A DNA stretch of 64,000 bases. Origin: Maratus speciosus. Lineage: Eukaryota > Arthropoda > Arachnida > Araneae > Salticidae. The first letter of the stretch is position 1. The number at the start of each line of letters is the position of its first letter. The notes beneath the pieces are model-generated. The model was given only the letters and a program-made list of their open reading frames with translations, ran no database searches and was not told the DNA's origin. The position numbers and the translations under genes are program-made. The stretch spans positions 36,756,352-36,820,351 of the forward strand of contig OZ010800.1 in the NCBI GenBank assembly GCA_963932465.1, read 5' to 3'. Positions 11,002-22,339 of the stretch are shown one piece after another.

Positions 11002-11066
11002 ATAAGGAGCCACCTGTCCCTTATTTGAACATGCATGTCCATAATAGGGCCAGGTGGTTCCTTATA
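11002..11066. repeat. Subterminal palindrome in the pogo element
   Basis: The arms ATAAGGAGCCACCTGTCCCT and AGGGCCAGGTGGTTCCTTAT pair with only a few mismatches around the central palindrome GAACATGCATGTCC. The outer part TTCCTTATATTGGCAC resembles the element ends. It may act as an additional transposase-binding or regulatory site. Confidence 0.7.
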
Positions 11067-11260
11067 TTGGCACTTGTAAACATTTTTTGTTTTTATCATT
11101 AAAATTAAACCAGAATAATTACAAGGTTGCTAACTTTAATAATGATAGTCAACAGTCCAGGGATAGTGGTCCAGGAATTTTGGAATCCTATGACGTGTAC
11201 ACGGGGGTGAAAAAAATCAATTTTCCTTAGAGTGTCCATATAAGGTACAGGTACCTTATA

Positions 11261-12089
11261 TCACTGGATATACAACATGATATATACCATAATATATATC
11301 CAATATTTATTTTTAAAATATAAATACTTTTATATTTTCATATACTTAATATTTATTTTCAAAATATCAATGTCCAAGATATTTTTGATATTTTCAGCCT
11401 TTTTCTATTTATCACCTTTGCTGGATACTTTTACACAAGCAAATTCCTCTGAATAATTTAACTTGAAGACTTGATTAAAATTGTTACTTTTTATCAAAGT
11501 CATCATCATAAAAATAATTTAATGAAGTACTGGACATAATCAGCTCCAATAAATATAAATACAATGCATTTTTAAGAGATTTTTTGTACTTTTTTTAAAA
11601 AAACAGACGATATAATAAAACTCATATTTAAGAGAATATTGAAAGCAATCAGCATAAAAAAGCATAAAAAATAGCTCAAAAGTGTAAATGTTAGGCTTAA
11701 AGCATAAAACTTGGCTAGAATGGAAACCACATTCCTTTTACAAAAGTCACAAAATCACAGTGAAATATGAAAAAATGCTAAACACATTAAAAATTCACGA
11801 AAAATGCTAAAAATCAGAAAAATTAAAAAAATGCAGTGGACAAAATTAATTACAATGGGTTGAAAGATTGAAACTGGGTGTCTTTCACAAATGTAAAAAT
11901 ATCACTGCGAAGCTAAATTGCTCCACATAAAAAATTCAAAATGTTTTTATATTAAGCTAAAAGGTTGAAACTGGATTTCTTTTGTTAAGGTTAAAATATT
12001 GTCGTGACATACCTAAAAACTCTAAAATTGCATTTAAAAAAATAATAATTAAAAAATAAATAAATCACTAATCACTAACCCAATTCTGA
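11261..12089. other. AT-rich remnant, no gene
   Basis: The first ~70 bases (ACCATAATATATATCCAATA, TTATTTTTAAAATATAAATA) resemble the inverted end of the CAGGGTT hAT family. The rest is A-rich with a repeated AGCATAAAA motif at about 11650-11710. Nothing coding is supported. Confidence 0.4.
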
Positions 12090-12176
12090 ATAAATGTCAG
12101 GGTTAGTAAATATGATATTTTTGAAAATATCAAAAATATCCAATATTTTGATATATATCCGATATTTTCGATATAC

Positions 12177-13024
12177 AGTAGAACCTCGATTATCCGAAGT
12201 AATTAGGACCGACCCTCTTTCGGAAAATCAAAATTTTCAGATAATCGAGAATGCTTCCATTTTAAGATTAAGAAGAAATATATGCGCTATTTCTTATTAT
12301 GGTAACAAGTGCTTAATAAAAAGGAAGCAATAATAAAATAGAAACAAGAATAAATTACCTGAATTTTAATTTTGAAATTAAGTACCTTTTACATATTTCA
12401 CAAGGGTTTGAAACAATGTTTTGTTTGTCGCAGTTTCGATTGCCTTTACTTTGAAACTCTACCACAAAGATTTTTAATGTCATTAATTCATGAGTATCAC
12501 AGTCTTTCTGCTGCTCCAGCCATGTCGAACCTTTTGCAAAACATTCAAAAGCTTCAGAATTGCTAATTTGTTGGTTTTGTTTGTTCCACTCTGCAGCTTA
12601 CAGGAGCTGAAGTTAAATTCAAAGGAACTCTAAGAAAAGGGATCAAAAATATTTATATGTACTTGTAGTTCGGAATGGACCGCTTGCACACAAGGAATAT
12701 GATAGTTAACCCCTTGAGGGGCGATGGCATATATTTTATCCCACCTATGATTAATGAAGATTTGCACCAGAAAAATTTTATGAAATTTTACTTTTCTAAC
12801 TTCAGCAGAAAAAAGTCGTAAAATTGCTTTTCCTTATTTTGAAATAAAAATTTTCTAAATTTCTGGTGGGAATTCAGCATTACACAAACACAATTGCTTG
12901 CCCCTCAAGGGGTTAAAAAAAAAGTTCTGAAAATGGATTTTGCACAAAAGGAATGTGATACTAAAAAAAAAGTTTTAAAAATAGATTTCGCTTAACCGAG
13001 AGTTTCGGATGAAAGAGGTGCTAC
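12177..13024. mobile_element. Tigger/pogo-like MITE nested in hAT element A
   Basis: The left end CAGTAGAACCTCGATTATCC after TA and the right end GGATGAAAGAGGTGCTACTG are diverged inverted repeats of the type found in Tigger MITEs. TA precedes the left end; CA follows the right end. The interior contains TCGGAAAATC and AACCGAGAGTTTCGG blocks and short direct repeats (GGATTTTGCACAAAAGGAAT type). The nested TTAA MITE lies at 12710-12912. ORFs at 12094-12566 are chance. Confidence 0.7.
12710..12912. mobile_element. TTAA-targeting MITE (203 bp)
   Basis: The 13-bp perfect terminal repeats are CCCCTTGAGGGGC and GCCCCTCAAGGGG, each flanked by TTAA (12706-12709 and 12913-12916). Each repeat is itself nearly palindromic. 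TTAA duplications occur in the piggyBac and Kolobok superfamilies; CCC-type ends favour piggyBac-like, by inference. Confidence 0.8.
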
Positions 13025-13896
13025 TGCATATCCGATACTTTCAAAATAGTCAACTTACTGCTGATAATGAATATTTTCAAGCATAATATAAATTAGAAAC
13101 TAAATCATATTGTAATTAACATAAAAACTTAAACAATAGTATTCTAAGGATAATGCATTTCTCTTTTCCTTTTTTTTTTTTTTTTTTTTTTTCTTACTTA
13201 GAACAAAATTGAAGATACTATACTAATTGAAAAATACAATTTGCTTTATATGCCTATATATATATATTAACTATAGGATTTGTATCAAGTAGTGAGAAAT
13301 TCATAAAATAAAATTTTAAATACAAAATAGCTTTTTATTTAATTGAAGAATTTTAACATAAATGTAAGTTTGTCTTATTTTTTATTCCCTAACCTATAGT
13401 ACAGCTAGACTCGATTAAACCAAAATCAAAAGATTCTTTTCTAATAATGCTGTATCTAAATGATTATCTTAATTACAGTTTATCTTTCAACGGCTGTTCT
13501 GAATTAATTGTCTCACATAATTATTAGTTCTACATTTAAAAATAAAAGTTTCAAACATAAAGCTTGGAAAAGATATTTGTTTACTTCTTTGCCTAAAAAA
13601 GTCACTGCCAGAGACGAAAGTTCTTTATCTACAGAATGGTACAGTCAATAACAGATAAAAATTTAATTTACACTAGTTTTGACTGAAGAAAATATTAAAA
13701 TTATCTTGCACATTGATATTTTAAAAAATAAATATCAAATATACAAAATATCAAACAGCTTGATATTTTGAAAACAAATATCAAGAATTTGAAAATATCG
13801 AAACTATCAAAAATCTTGATATTTTAAAAATAAATATCGGATATATATATATCAAGATATATATTATGATACATATCAATGAACCCTGATAAATGT

Positions 13897-14228
13897 TACA
13901 GAAAAGAGAACAAAATTTACGATATGCATAGTAAATTTAGTTCTCAATTCAATAAAGGTTATTATATATACACACAGATATGAAATAGATGGATGAATGG
14001 AGAAAGAGAGAGTCATGAAAATTAATGATAAACAATAAAAATAATAATAACCATAGCATTATGAATAAATATATAAATTAAGCTGCTGTCATTCCACAAA
14101 TCCATGCAAAGCAGAAAGGAAATAGTACAGAAAAATCCCCTTAACTTTTTCTTAATTTAGAATCCTTTATCCTTTCATGCTATTTGCAAGAATTTTTAAG
14201 TACTATTTCATCCTTTCAACAGTAAATT
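13897..14228. other. AT-rich stretch without features
   Basis: A/T-rich sequence with ATAATAATAA and GAGAAAGAGAGAG simple runs. No gene or element boundary is seen. Confidence 0.4.
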
Positions 14229-14236
14229 CTCCTAAC

Positions 14237-15746
14237 TAGGGCTGGACGATATCAGAAATTTAATATCGCAATATATCAACGTGTTAATATTGATATTGGT
14301 GATATATCACAATAACTATTTTAAACTGTGCAAAAATAGAAATACTGCTAATTGCAAAACATAAATGATATATAGCAGCAATTTGAGTAAAAACAGATGT
14401 AGAGAGCAACGAATCAATGATTCATACCTACATGTTCACACAGCATCATTAAAATAAGTATATATATTTATACAAAAATATTTTAGAAAAGCAACAAATG
14501 TTTGATATCTGTTTGCACTTATACCATTTGTGCAAAATATTTTACTTCAAAAATAGTATGTTTCCTATTCTTCCTACTCTATGCATTACTTATCAATAAC
14601 ATTTTAACTATTTAATTACTTTGCGAATAACTGAGAAAATTATAAAATACAAACTAAAATAAAATATTCTTAAATTTAGGACGTTGACGATTTTATTTTA
14701 ATTAGCACAGAAAAAGAGGAAGCTCAGAAAAAACTAAAATTAATTCAATGCCACGCTAATATACTTGTTATTAAATAGGTTTCAGTGGATGATAGATAGA
14801 TGCAACAGAAATTTTGCTTTTAAATCTTTCTGTAAGGAATCAATTCATTCTTAACAGAAAAAAATCACTGTATTTATATCTTCCTACTTATTTACTATAA
14901 GAAAACAACATTGAAACATTTTTTTAAAAATATATAAATACTCAAATCACATTTGGGAATAATTTTATACTAATTTTAATTTTGTTTTTTCATAAATATT
15001 CATAGCTGAAAAATATCAAGACAGGATAGATTAAATTAACTTGAGAAAACTTTGCTCTAACGAAAATATGACAAACCACAAAGAAGAAAGAACAAAGTAC
15101 AATATGAATAAGCATTACTGGGCTCTTCTTAAAAGCAACCAATCATCAAAGCGAATGACTGCTTCGACCTTGAGCTTTTCACCAACTTGGTCGTAAACAA
15201 AAGGCGAAACTTTCCCATTAGCGAACTCTGATTGGTTGCTCGCAAGCCAAACATTCCAGCTGCTTCAGGTTTAGAATCGATGATAACCAGCTATCTTCTG
15301 TTTCAAACGCGACAACGATAACCAGTGCTCATGTGATTATTCATACTGTATCAATATCTGGAGTTATTGCAATATGTGTAGGGCAATCACAGTTATGAGA
15401 GAAGAACGGGCGATAAGTGTTATTCAGTATTACGCAGGTAGTCAAACAAACCCTAGGTTTACAATGAAGGAATGTATTGCAATAATTGGGATAATTTCTA
15501 ATGGAGATAATCAGCAGAAAGAAAGATTATAAAAGTAGATTTTTTGTTTTGGATGTGGCAAGAGATTGAAGACATTGGATTTTTTTTTTTTTTTTGAAGG
15601 GGGGAGGTGGGGTTGTAATTGCAGTGTTTGCTAAACACTGTTATTTTATTGGGATATATCAAAAGAGTCGAAGTTTAGATATTGTTATTGAGATAGTTAA
15701 GAAATACCAATATCTAATCGATATATTGATAAATAACCCAGCCCTA
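14237..15746. mobile_element. Non-autonomous hAT element (TAGGGCTGG family)
   Basis: It begins TAGGGCTGGACGATATCAG and ends AACCCAGCCCTA. The 8-bp flanks CTCCTAAC (14229-14236) and CTCCTAGG (15747-15754) agree at 6 of 8 positions. Subterminal GATAT/ATATC repeats occur at both ends (14270-14315, 15645-15730). No transposase is visible. A less AT-rich block at 15150-15310 (TGATTGGTTGCTCGCAAGCC) is internal. The ORF at 15594-15887 crosses the right end and is spurious. Confidence 0.8.
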
Positions 15747-15754
15747 CTCCTAGG

Positions 15755-17280
15755 TATTTTCATTTATTGCAGTGCTTCCCAAACTTTTGTCCCTATTTTT
15801 CCTGAAGAATTTAACATACTAAATATAATATTGAGGAGTTTGTCAACAGTCGACGGTTCGATCCTTTTTATAAAAATTCAAAGTTAAATTATCCTTTTTA
15901 CAAAAATTCAAAGTTAAATCAATTTACACTTTGTTTATTTGTTTAGTACATATATTAAGCTCAATATTAAATGTAAGATAGTAATGTTTTCTACAAAAAT
16001 TTATTAAAGCATAAATTTAATAAAGTAATTTTCCTTAATGTTTGTACACTTTCTAATTGTATTTCATATAAATATGTAAATAAAAGTTCTTTGTTAATTT
16101 TTTATCATTTCTCTGTATTATTATGCGTATGTAATTTATTTAATTCTGCATCTAAACTTATAGGTATATCATATTCTAATAACCCTCGTCTATCTGCAGG
16201 TAATGGATTAATGTTAAACTTTAACTTTCCAAGATATTTATATATTCTAAATTCTAGTTCAGTCCATTTCCAAAAAAGTTGAGAATCCACATAAAATTAC
16301 ACAACGTCAATGGCTATAATTTTCCCTTGTAATCAAAGTAATTATTATGCTTAGTTTTTTAATGCAAATAAGTTTAATTACTTTTGACTTCCCCTCTCAA
16401 CCAGGAATTTTATACAATCCTATTTTATTATTAATGCATACCTGCAATAGACAAAACTAAGGAAATAAAGGGAGGTTTACCTTTTTCCTCTACTGTCTAT
16501 GTTACGGGTAGTTCAGGTGGTAACCGGATTATTATGCATAACTTATCTAGAACTTCCCAGCACAATAATTAAGAACATATATAATTAAGCAACTCTTTAT
16601 CACATTTTACAGGAGACAATATAGTATTTCTTATTTATAGGGGCCTTGACATAACTCAGTCATAAAAAAGTGAAATTTTGTGCCAAATAACATAAACAAT
16701 TGCGAAAATGAAACTGCAAACAATGAAAAAAGGAGGACAAATAAGATTATGGAAATCTACAAATCTCTCTTAACCTCTTAACCTTTTCCTCATAAAAACT
16801 AAACAGTTTCACTTCTTTACATTTTGACTTTATTTCTGATTAGCCGAGTGTTTTTTGCTTCAAAAGCAAACCAATGAATTACAACATCTATACTGATTTG
16901 CTCATAAAATAAGTGCTATTTTCCTAATTTTCGTAATTATTTAACTTTAAATCTTTACAATGAAAAAATTTGAGGATTTGTAGATCATTCACTTGTTTAA
17001 AGATCTTAAATTTGTGATTGCATGAATTTAGGTTCGTCATAGTTAAATTTATATTTCAATGGTGTTAGTAATTTTAGAAATCATTTTAAAACATCACTTA
17101 TACAAATTATTAGGTTAGTCAATATTAAATTTATATTTCAACGGTGTTAGTAATTTTAGAAATCATTTCAAAATACCGCTTATATAAATTAATTTTAGTT
17201 GTATTTCCTTTTAAATATGTGTGAAATTAGTATATTCAGAATATCTACTAATAATCAAATGTAGTTTTAGAAAAACCTTG
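15755..17280. other. AT-rich stretch with faint dispersed repeats
   Basis: No gene is supported. A near-duplicate of about 75 bp lies at 17030-17105 and 17108-17185 (GGTTAGTCAATATTAAATTT and TTTCAACGGTGTTAGTAATT type). The block at about 16640-16740 (TTGACATAACTCAGT, GCCAAATAACATAAAC) is related to 30935-31020. A tRNA B-box-like GGTTCGATCC at 15853 has no partner A-box. Confidence 0.4.
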
Positions 17281-17291
17281 TTTTAAAAAAC

Positions 17292-17337
17292 AAAAGAGGG
17301 AGGAGGCAGAGCTTCTGGCTCTACCTCCCCCTCTTTT
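17292..17337. repeat. GC-rich hairpin
   Basis: Arms AAAAGAGGGAGGAGGCAGAGC and GCTCTACCTCCCCCTCTTTT pair over about 20 bases around the loop TTCTG (arms written in two parts: AAAAGAGGGAGG then AGGCAGAGC). It stands out in AT-rich DNA. The following text (GATGATGGGGCCTTAGAGGC, TTCGAAATAG) resembles the tails of some retroelements and MITEs. Confidence 0.55.
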
Positions 17338-18464
17338 ATTCCATAGTTTTAATTTTTATCTTTAATTTATAAGCACTGATGATGGGGCCTTAGAGGCTTC
17401 GAAATAGCTATATGCTTTTAAAAATTACTTACATTTGTGTTCTTTAAACGTTGTTTCTCTCTTTTTAATACTATGAAATGTACAGCTGTCGCGAGCTTAT
17501 CTTCTAATAAAACCCCCTTCTTTCCACCAGGGTGGTCACAAATCTCTTATCTTAAAATTCCCTGATATTTCCATGATTTTTCCAGGTTAACTTCAAATTT
17601 CCAGGTTAGCGTTAAAATAATGAAATTTTCATAGATAATTTCATTTACAACATTTACTCTAATACATATAGTTATTACTTAGTAAAAGTTTATATTAAAA
17701 GAAAAAAAAAGAAATGACACTACAATTTCTTGCATAGTTAATCAAAAATAGACATTACTGCCTGTTAGAACTTGTGGTACTGTACAATGTGAGAATGATG
17801 TCGAGTCGTATCAAAACGACATGTAGTAAACAGCCGAATGGAAAATTACCGTGCATCCTGGTAATGACAATAGGGACAAACTTCAAATAAGATAAATGGT
17901 AGTCAAGATTGATAGACAATTACCGGATAATTAATTGATATGTTTTCTGTTTTGTCTAAAGTATCAAATGTGTAAAAAATAGAGATGGGAAATATACCAC
18001 ATAATTGTATTTATTCTAATTCTATTTGTTCTAAAGCTTTCCAAATCTTAAAAACAAGGGTTTCAATTAATAAATTTGAAATTTGGGACAAGCCTTTGTT
18101 TACAACTTCACAACTTTTTTAGATATTGATTTTTTTTTTTTTTTTTCATATTTAAAGTGCATAATATAGTGAGTACTTAAACAGAAAATGTTCACAAAAA
18201 ATTCAAACATTCATAGCTGACTTGATTAATTCACATTTTTTAGGAAAGGACATAAAATTTCCCATTATCTAAGAATGACTCGCATATCAAGTTTCGTCAG
18301 TTATAGATTTGTACAAGGAAAATACAACCATTTATTTTCATCCTAGAGATAAGTTCAGACTTTTTTTTTTTTTAATTGGCTGAGACCGATACTGAAAGCA
18401 CACAGCAGGAATTTCTTAAAATCATTTAAAAATTGTTTCAAGATTAATATTTTCATTACCTCAA

Positions 18465-18645
18465 TTTTCATATTCCTGAAAATCTGTTTAAAATGGCAAA
18501 TTTGTTTTTTATATCCAACCACTGGCAAAAATCTGTAAAAGTCACTATTTTCATTCTTATAAAATATCATTTATACAACTACGGCAGAAAGACATCAGTT
18601 CTGTTTTCCAATAAACAAGGAACTTCAAACAGAAAGAGAGAGAGA
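18465..18645. repeat. Dispersed repeat, copy 1
   Basis: Text from CTGAAAATCTGTTTAAAAT through TCAACC-CTGGCAAAAA, AAAGTCAC, TTCTTATAAAATATCATT, CAGTTCTGTTTTC and GGAACTTCAAACAGAAA is colinear with 36718-36905. ORFs in both copies are open by chance and differ, so this is a repeat rather than a gene pair. A GAGA run follows at about 18640. Confidence 0.65.
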
Positions 18646-20102
18646 GAGAGAAACAATAAGAGATATTTCACAGCTTCTGTATGTTTTAACACTGACCATG
18701 CAAAGGCTTCAAAATCAGATAGAATATTTCTCTTTATATCACTCTAGCAAAACCCGCAGCTTTGCTCGCATAATAGTTGAAATATGATAGTAGTATTTGT
18801 GTGCCTATTTTTATTAGAAAAATTATACTGTTAGTAATAATTAAAAAATTACTCATTAAGCCACAGTTTGACTAAACTTCATTATTACATTGCATTGGGT
18901 AAAAATGAGACTTAAATTAATAAGAACTCAAACTAATTCTAAATAAAAGATATTTAGAATGCATTTTGAAGCTTTTATGCTCATTTCAGTTTTTATTTGA
19001 AATTCTGAATTTTTATGAAACCTTTCTTAACACGCATTTACATTTTAACACTGAGGTCTAAGCCTGAGTGTCACACGGGTTGCCATTTTCGGTGAAGCGA
19101 ACTAAGCCTGAGAGTGTCTCTTTTGTCAACTTTTAACTATCTGAGATATAAAATTACGAACTAATACGTTCGCGGTCTTTTCAGATAATATCTACAACTT
19201 TTTTATTTTGGAAGAAAAAAAATAGAGATTGCAGCACTAAACAGGAGAAAGTATATGAAAATATCTAGAATCAGAGGTTAACTCAAACTTATTGTGGATT
19301 ATGTGGTGTTGCTCTTTGTGCAAATCTGTGCTTTGAAATGTACCACACAAAAGCAAATTATACCAAATAATGTTCACATGCAAATTATTTGTACAACATT
19401 TGGGTAAGTTTTTGTTCAAGTCTATGTCAAATTTGATGTTAAAAAATTATGATTTCTTATGGGAAACTTTTTTTTTTTAAATAGAAAATTCTTTTTTAAT
19501 AATTTCTCATTAAATATTAATTAATTTACATAATTACACATTAAAGTACATTTAAGTAGTTCCTTCATTATGAATAAAAAATATTAAAATACATATCTTC
19601 CAACTATTTTTTTAAAAAATCATGAAAAGTACCAAATACTCTCAGTTCAGAGGGAGATATGCAGTTGAAATAGCTCAGATCTCAAAGTGTTAAAAAAAAC
19701 TATATTTTAAGATTCTAGTCTAATGGTCTACCACCCCTCAGGTGGTAATGGCACCAACATAACATATAGCATATGTTGGAACAGGGGTTGTCACCTTAAA
19801 TTTGACAATATACACTTTGAAATCGGTTTGGTATTTCCTGAGATTACATAGAAATAGTAGTTTAGAAAGTTTTTAAAAGGCTTTTTGTTCATTTTACCAC
19901 TTTAAATTTTGAATCTTTTAGAAACTGTTCTTAGACAGGATTTACGTTTTATATCTATCATCAGGGACCCGGAGCTGTGTTTTCCCTGGAGCTGGAGCTC
20001 TAAATTTTCCCCAGCTCCAGGGCTCCTTTAGTTTTTAATATTCTTTTAAATCTTTTTTTTTTTTCAGTCTTTTAAATTTCTAGGCTTAAAATATTTTAAT
20101 TA

Positions 20103-20622
20103 CAGTAGAAGATCTTTATAACGCAATTCTATATAATGCAATTCTCCATATAACGCACAACTTCTCAGATGTAAACAATGAATTTTGCAGGTAAGAAGCA
20201 CCTGAAATCCCACATCGTAAAAATTGCTACTCTCTAGGAAACTACATTTGATACATTAATTCAACTTTATCTCCTTAATTCAAAACTTTTTAATGAAAAA
20301 AATTGCTATTATTACAATAAATATTATATTTTTGGAAATGAGTAATATAATGAATGATTGGGTCCAGGTATAGTTGGACCATGTTTATAAAATAAACAAT
20401 ATAAAATGATCATATAATGCAAAAATTTATAATTTGGATAATTCCTGGTGAGAAGAAGTGCAGTATAAAGATACTCTGATGTATTTTGGTATGTTTCAGA
20501 TTTATATGGTCGTGTTTATAAGATAAATTTAATGATGTGTGAAATGTGATCCATATAATGCAAAATTCTATATAACGCACAACCTTGCGTTTTTAGGTTT
20601 GCGTTATAAAGATCTTCTACTG
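20103..20622. mobile_element. Tigger/pogo-like MITE (520 bp)
   Basis: Perfect terminal repeats of about 24 bp start CAGTAGAAGATCTTTATAAC and end GTTATAAAGATCTTCTACTG. They are flanked by TA at 20101-20102 and 20623-20624. Subterminal blocks (CTATATAATGCAA, CATATAACGCACAAC) are repeated in inverted order near the right end. No coding capacity. The perfect repeats suggest a recent insertion. Confidence 0.85.
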
Positions 20623-20999
20623 TACATCATTATTCAGTATTTTAATTATATCATTTTTTAGGTTTTTATTATTATTAGTAGTACCTAGGAAACCTTCTCG
20701 AAACATGGTAACACTACTTCTACTTTCTACTTTCTACTTGAACTAAGTGACAACCCTATTCGAAAACAAATATGGCCGCCTGTTGTTTGCATGTGTAGTT
20801 GTACAATTTTGGCTGTTTGAAAAGTGTAGAAGAAATTTAAGATTTTTGTGTTTAAAATTCCACCAAACTTTCTATTTTAAAAGCAAAAGCTAAAAGATGT
20901 CATACTTTCTGAACAAGCATTTGAAGTTTGATGAGAATAAAAATGCATTTTGTTAGATCTTTAATGAAGGTAGAAAGTATTTGTGAGCAAAAAATTAAA

Positions 21000-21130
21000 C
21001 GTGTAAATTAAAATCTGCAGCTCAAAAGCGCGAAGTCGGAGCCGGAGCTGGAGCCACAGTATTTTCTCTAGGAGCGGAGCTGGAGCTGGAGCATCAAAAA
21101 TTGTTCGGCTCCGGGTCACTGTCTATCATA
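21000..21130. repeat. GGAGCCGGAGCTGGAGC simple-repeat block and its counterpart at 19965-20035
   Basis: GAGCTGGAGC-type text at 21027-21117 mirrors GGGACCCGGAGCTGTG and CCCCAGCTCCAGGGCTCC at 19968-20025. The two blocks are partly complementary (AGCTCCAG vs CTGGAGCT) and may be the ends of an inner element spanning about 19965-21122. Confidence 0.4.
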
Positions 21131-21970
21131 CCAAACTTTTAGTTTCTATCATTAACAATTCCATGGAAATCACAATTTAAAGCATTTTTAGAATGCTTTT
21201 CGCATATTTTCTACTTTTAAATTTCTATTTTTTTAAAACTCATTTTAGAGGGCATTTACACCATATAAGTAACTACTATACAAAGTTTCAAGATTTTGTC
21301 TTTAACAATTCCAAAAAGAAATTTAGAAAATTTTTAGAACGTTTTTCACTCATTTACATATTAAAATTAACTACCAGGCCAAATTTCAAGTTTCTAGCCC
21401 CTTCAGTATAACTAAAATAACAGTCCAAGCTGGTTTCAAGTACGAATTGAGTCCGAAAGCCAAGATTAATCTCTTCTTTCTAAATTACCGCAATCGTAAT
21501 GGAAATTAGTATTTGTTTCAATCAATTTCCATGATTTTTCCAGGTCAACCAAATTCCCTGATATTTCCATGTTTTCCAGGTCGGTGACCACCCTGTTCCA
21601 CTTGCAAAGCAAAACTGCTCACAGAATGCTCACTCTGTGAAATTACCGGTCTCTAACTAGAGAAATCTCAAATCCCGGCATAGAACTTTTGTGGAATGGG
21701 TCTCCTAATATGCAGTAAAAACACTGGAGAGCAATATTTTTTTCTTTATTTTTTTTCAGTACCGGCCCCTAAAATAGAGGCCGTACCCGACTCGACCAAA
21801 CAAAATGAATTCAAACTTTGAAACCGGCCGGGTCAGCAGAATTAATACAATTTTTTTTATGAGCCGAGTCGGGCGATAAACAAAATAAACGGTCCTGACC
21901 AATATAACAAATTAAGTGGGCCGACTTCCGCGTTATAAATATTGGGCTATTTTGCTCACGCAAAAACACT

Positions 21971-22335
21971 GGCTCGTTAATGCAAATCCTAAGAAAGATT
22001 TTTTTTTAAAATATGTCGTTCGCATTCCATTATTTTTAAATGATCTTTTTTGCATTGGATAGCTGAGGTCGGTCTCTACAAAGAGTCATTTTTACTTTTT
22101 CGATTGTGTTTAGAGGGTATTTTTTTTTTTTTACTAGAACACTTTCACTTTCGAAACTGATTCCGAAAATCAAAGTATACTACGAAAAACATCTGTAAAC
22201 AAAATCGAAAAAGGGTTTTTTTAGAGATCGACCTCAGCTATTTGATGCAAAAAAAAGCATATTGAAATGCGAACCATGTACTTTTAAAAAAAATTCTTCC
22301 ATAGGATTAACCTTAGCGAACGGGCTTTTACCCCT
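21971..22335. mobile_element. Long-hairpin element, copy 1
   Basis: The two halves are imperfect reverse complements. Left AAATCCTAAGAAAGATTTTT, CGCATTCC, TTTTTTGCATTGGATAGCTG pairs with right CAGCTATTTGATGCAAAAAA, AAATGCG and CATAGGATT. Near the centre CACTTTCGAAACTGATTCCG folds on itself. The core GATAGCTGAGGTC...AGAG is shared with 29271-29672 and 58650-59040. No coding. Confidence 0.6.
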
Positions 22336-22339
22336 GAGT

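Larger units (their letters stand above)
8126..11258 (+). mobile_element. pogo-type (Tc1/mariner superfamily) DNA transposon
   Basis: The left end TAAGGTACTTGTACCCAATATG and the reverse complement of the right end TAAGGTACCTGTACCTTATATG form terminal inverted repeats (quoted here in 20-base parts: TAAGGTACTTGTACCCAATA and TAAGGTACCTGTACCTTATA). They are flanked by TA at 8124-8125 and 11259-11260, the target duplication expected for this superfamily. The match extends outward through TGATA, so either the repeat is longer or the target was palindromic. Inside is one transposase gene with a 5' untranslated exon and intron. Both flanks (TTGATA / TATCACTGGATATAC) resemble the ends of the CAGGGTT hAT family seen at 12098, suggesting insertion into such an element. 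Confidence 0.85.
8124..11260. repeat. TA target-site duplication of the pogo element
   Basis: TA dinucleotides directly abut both inverted repeats (8124-8125 and 11259-11260). Confidence 0.7.
12098..13888. mobile_element. Non-autonomous hAT element A (CAGGGTT family), carrying nested insertions
   Basis: It starts CAGGGTTAGTAAATATGATA and ends TCAATGAACCCTG. It is flanked by a perfect 8-bp duplication ATAAATGT at 12090-12097 and 13889-13896, diagnostic of hAT. The interior from about 13035 is colinear with element B at 43830-44949 (TTTCAAAATAG, AACTTACTG, TATTTTCAAG, then CGGCTGTTCTGAATTAATT). A Tigger-like MITE sits inside at 12177-13024 and a TTAA MITE inside that. No transposase is encoded. 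Confidence 0.85.
17528..21595. mobile_element. Large non-autonomous hAT-like element (6-bp TSD)
   Basis: The termini are CAGGGTGGTCAC and GTGACCACCCTG (12-bp inverted repeats), flanked by TTCCAC at 17522-17527 and 21596-21601. Both ends also carry TTCCCTGATATTTCCATG and TTTTTCCAGGT blocks in the same orientation. The ~4.07 kb interior has no transposase. It includes a repeat shared with 36710-36905 and a Tigger MITE at 20103-20622. As with the element at 2146, CAG ends plus a 6-bp duplication suggest the hAT6 group. The outer pairing rests on 12 bp and the hexamers, so two separate elements sharing ends cannot be fully excluded. Confidence 0.65.

Noticed and set aside
15853..15862. tRNA B-box-like GGTTCGATCC
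   Set aside because: No A-box, no cloverleaf and no anticodon stem in the preceding 80 bases.
18493..18747. ORF pair with 36700-36939 as possible paralogous genes
   Set aside because: The DNA is homologous, but the frames have shifted and the predicted proteins diverge; it is a dispersed repeat.
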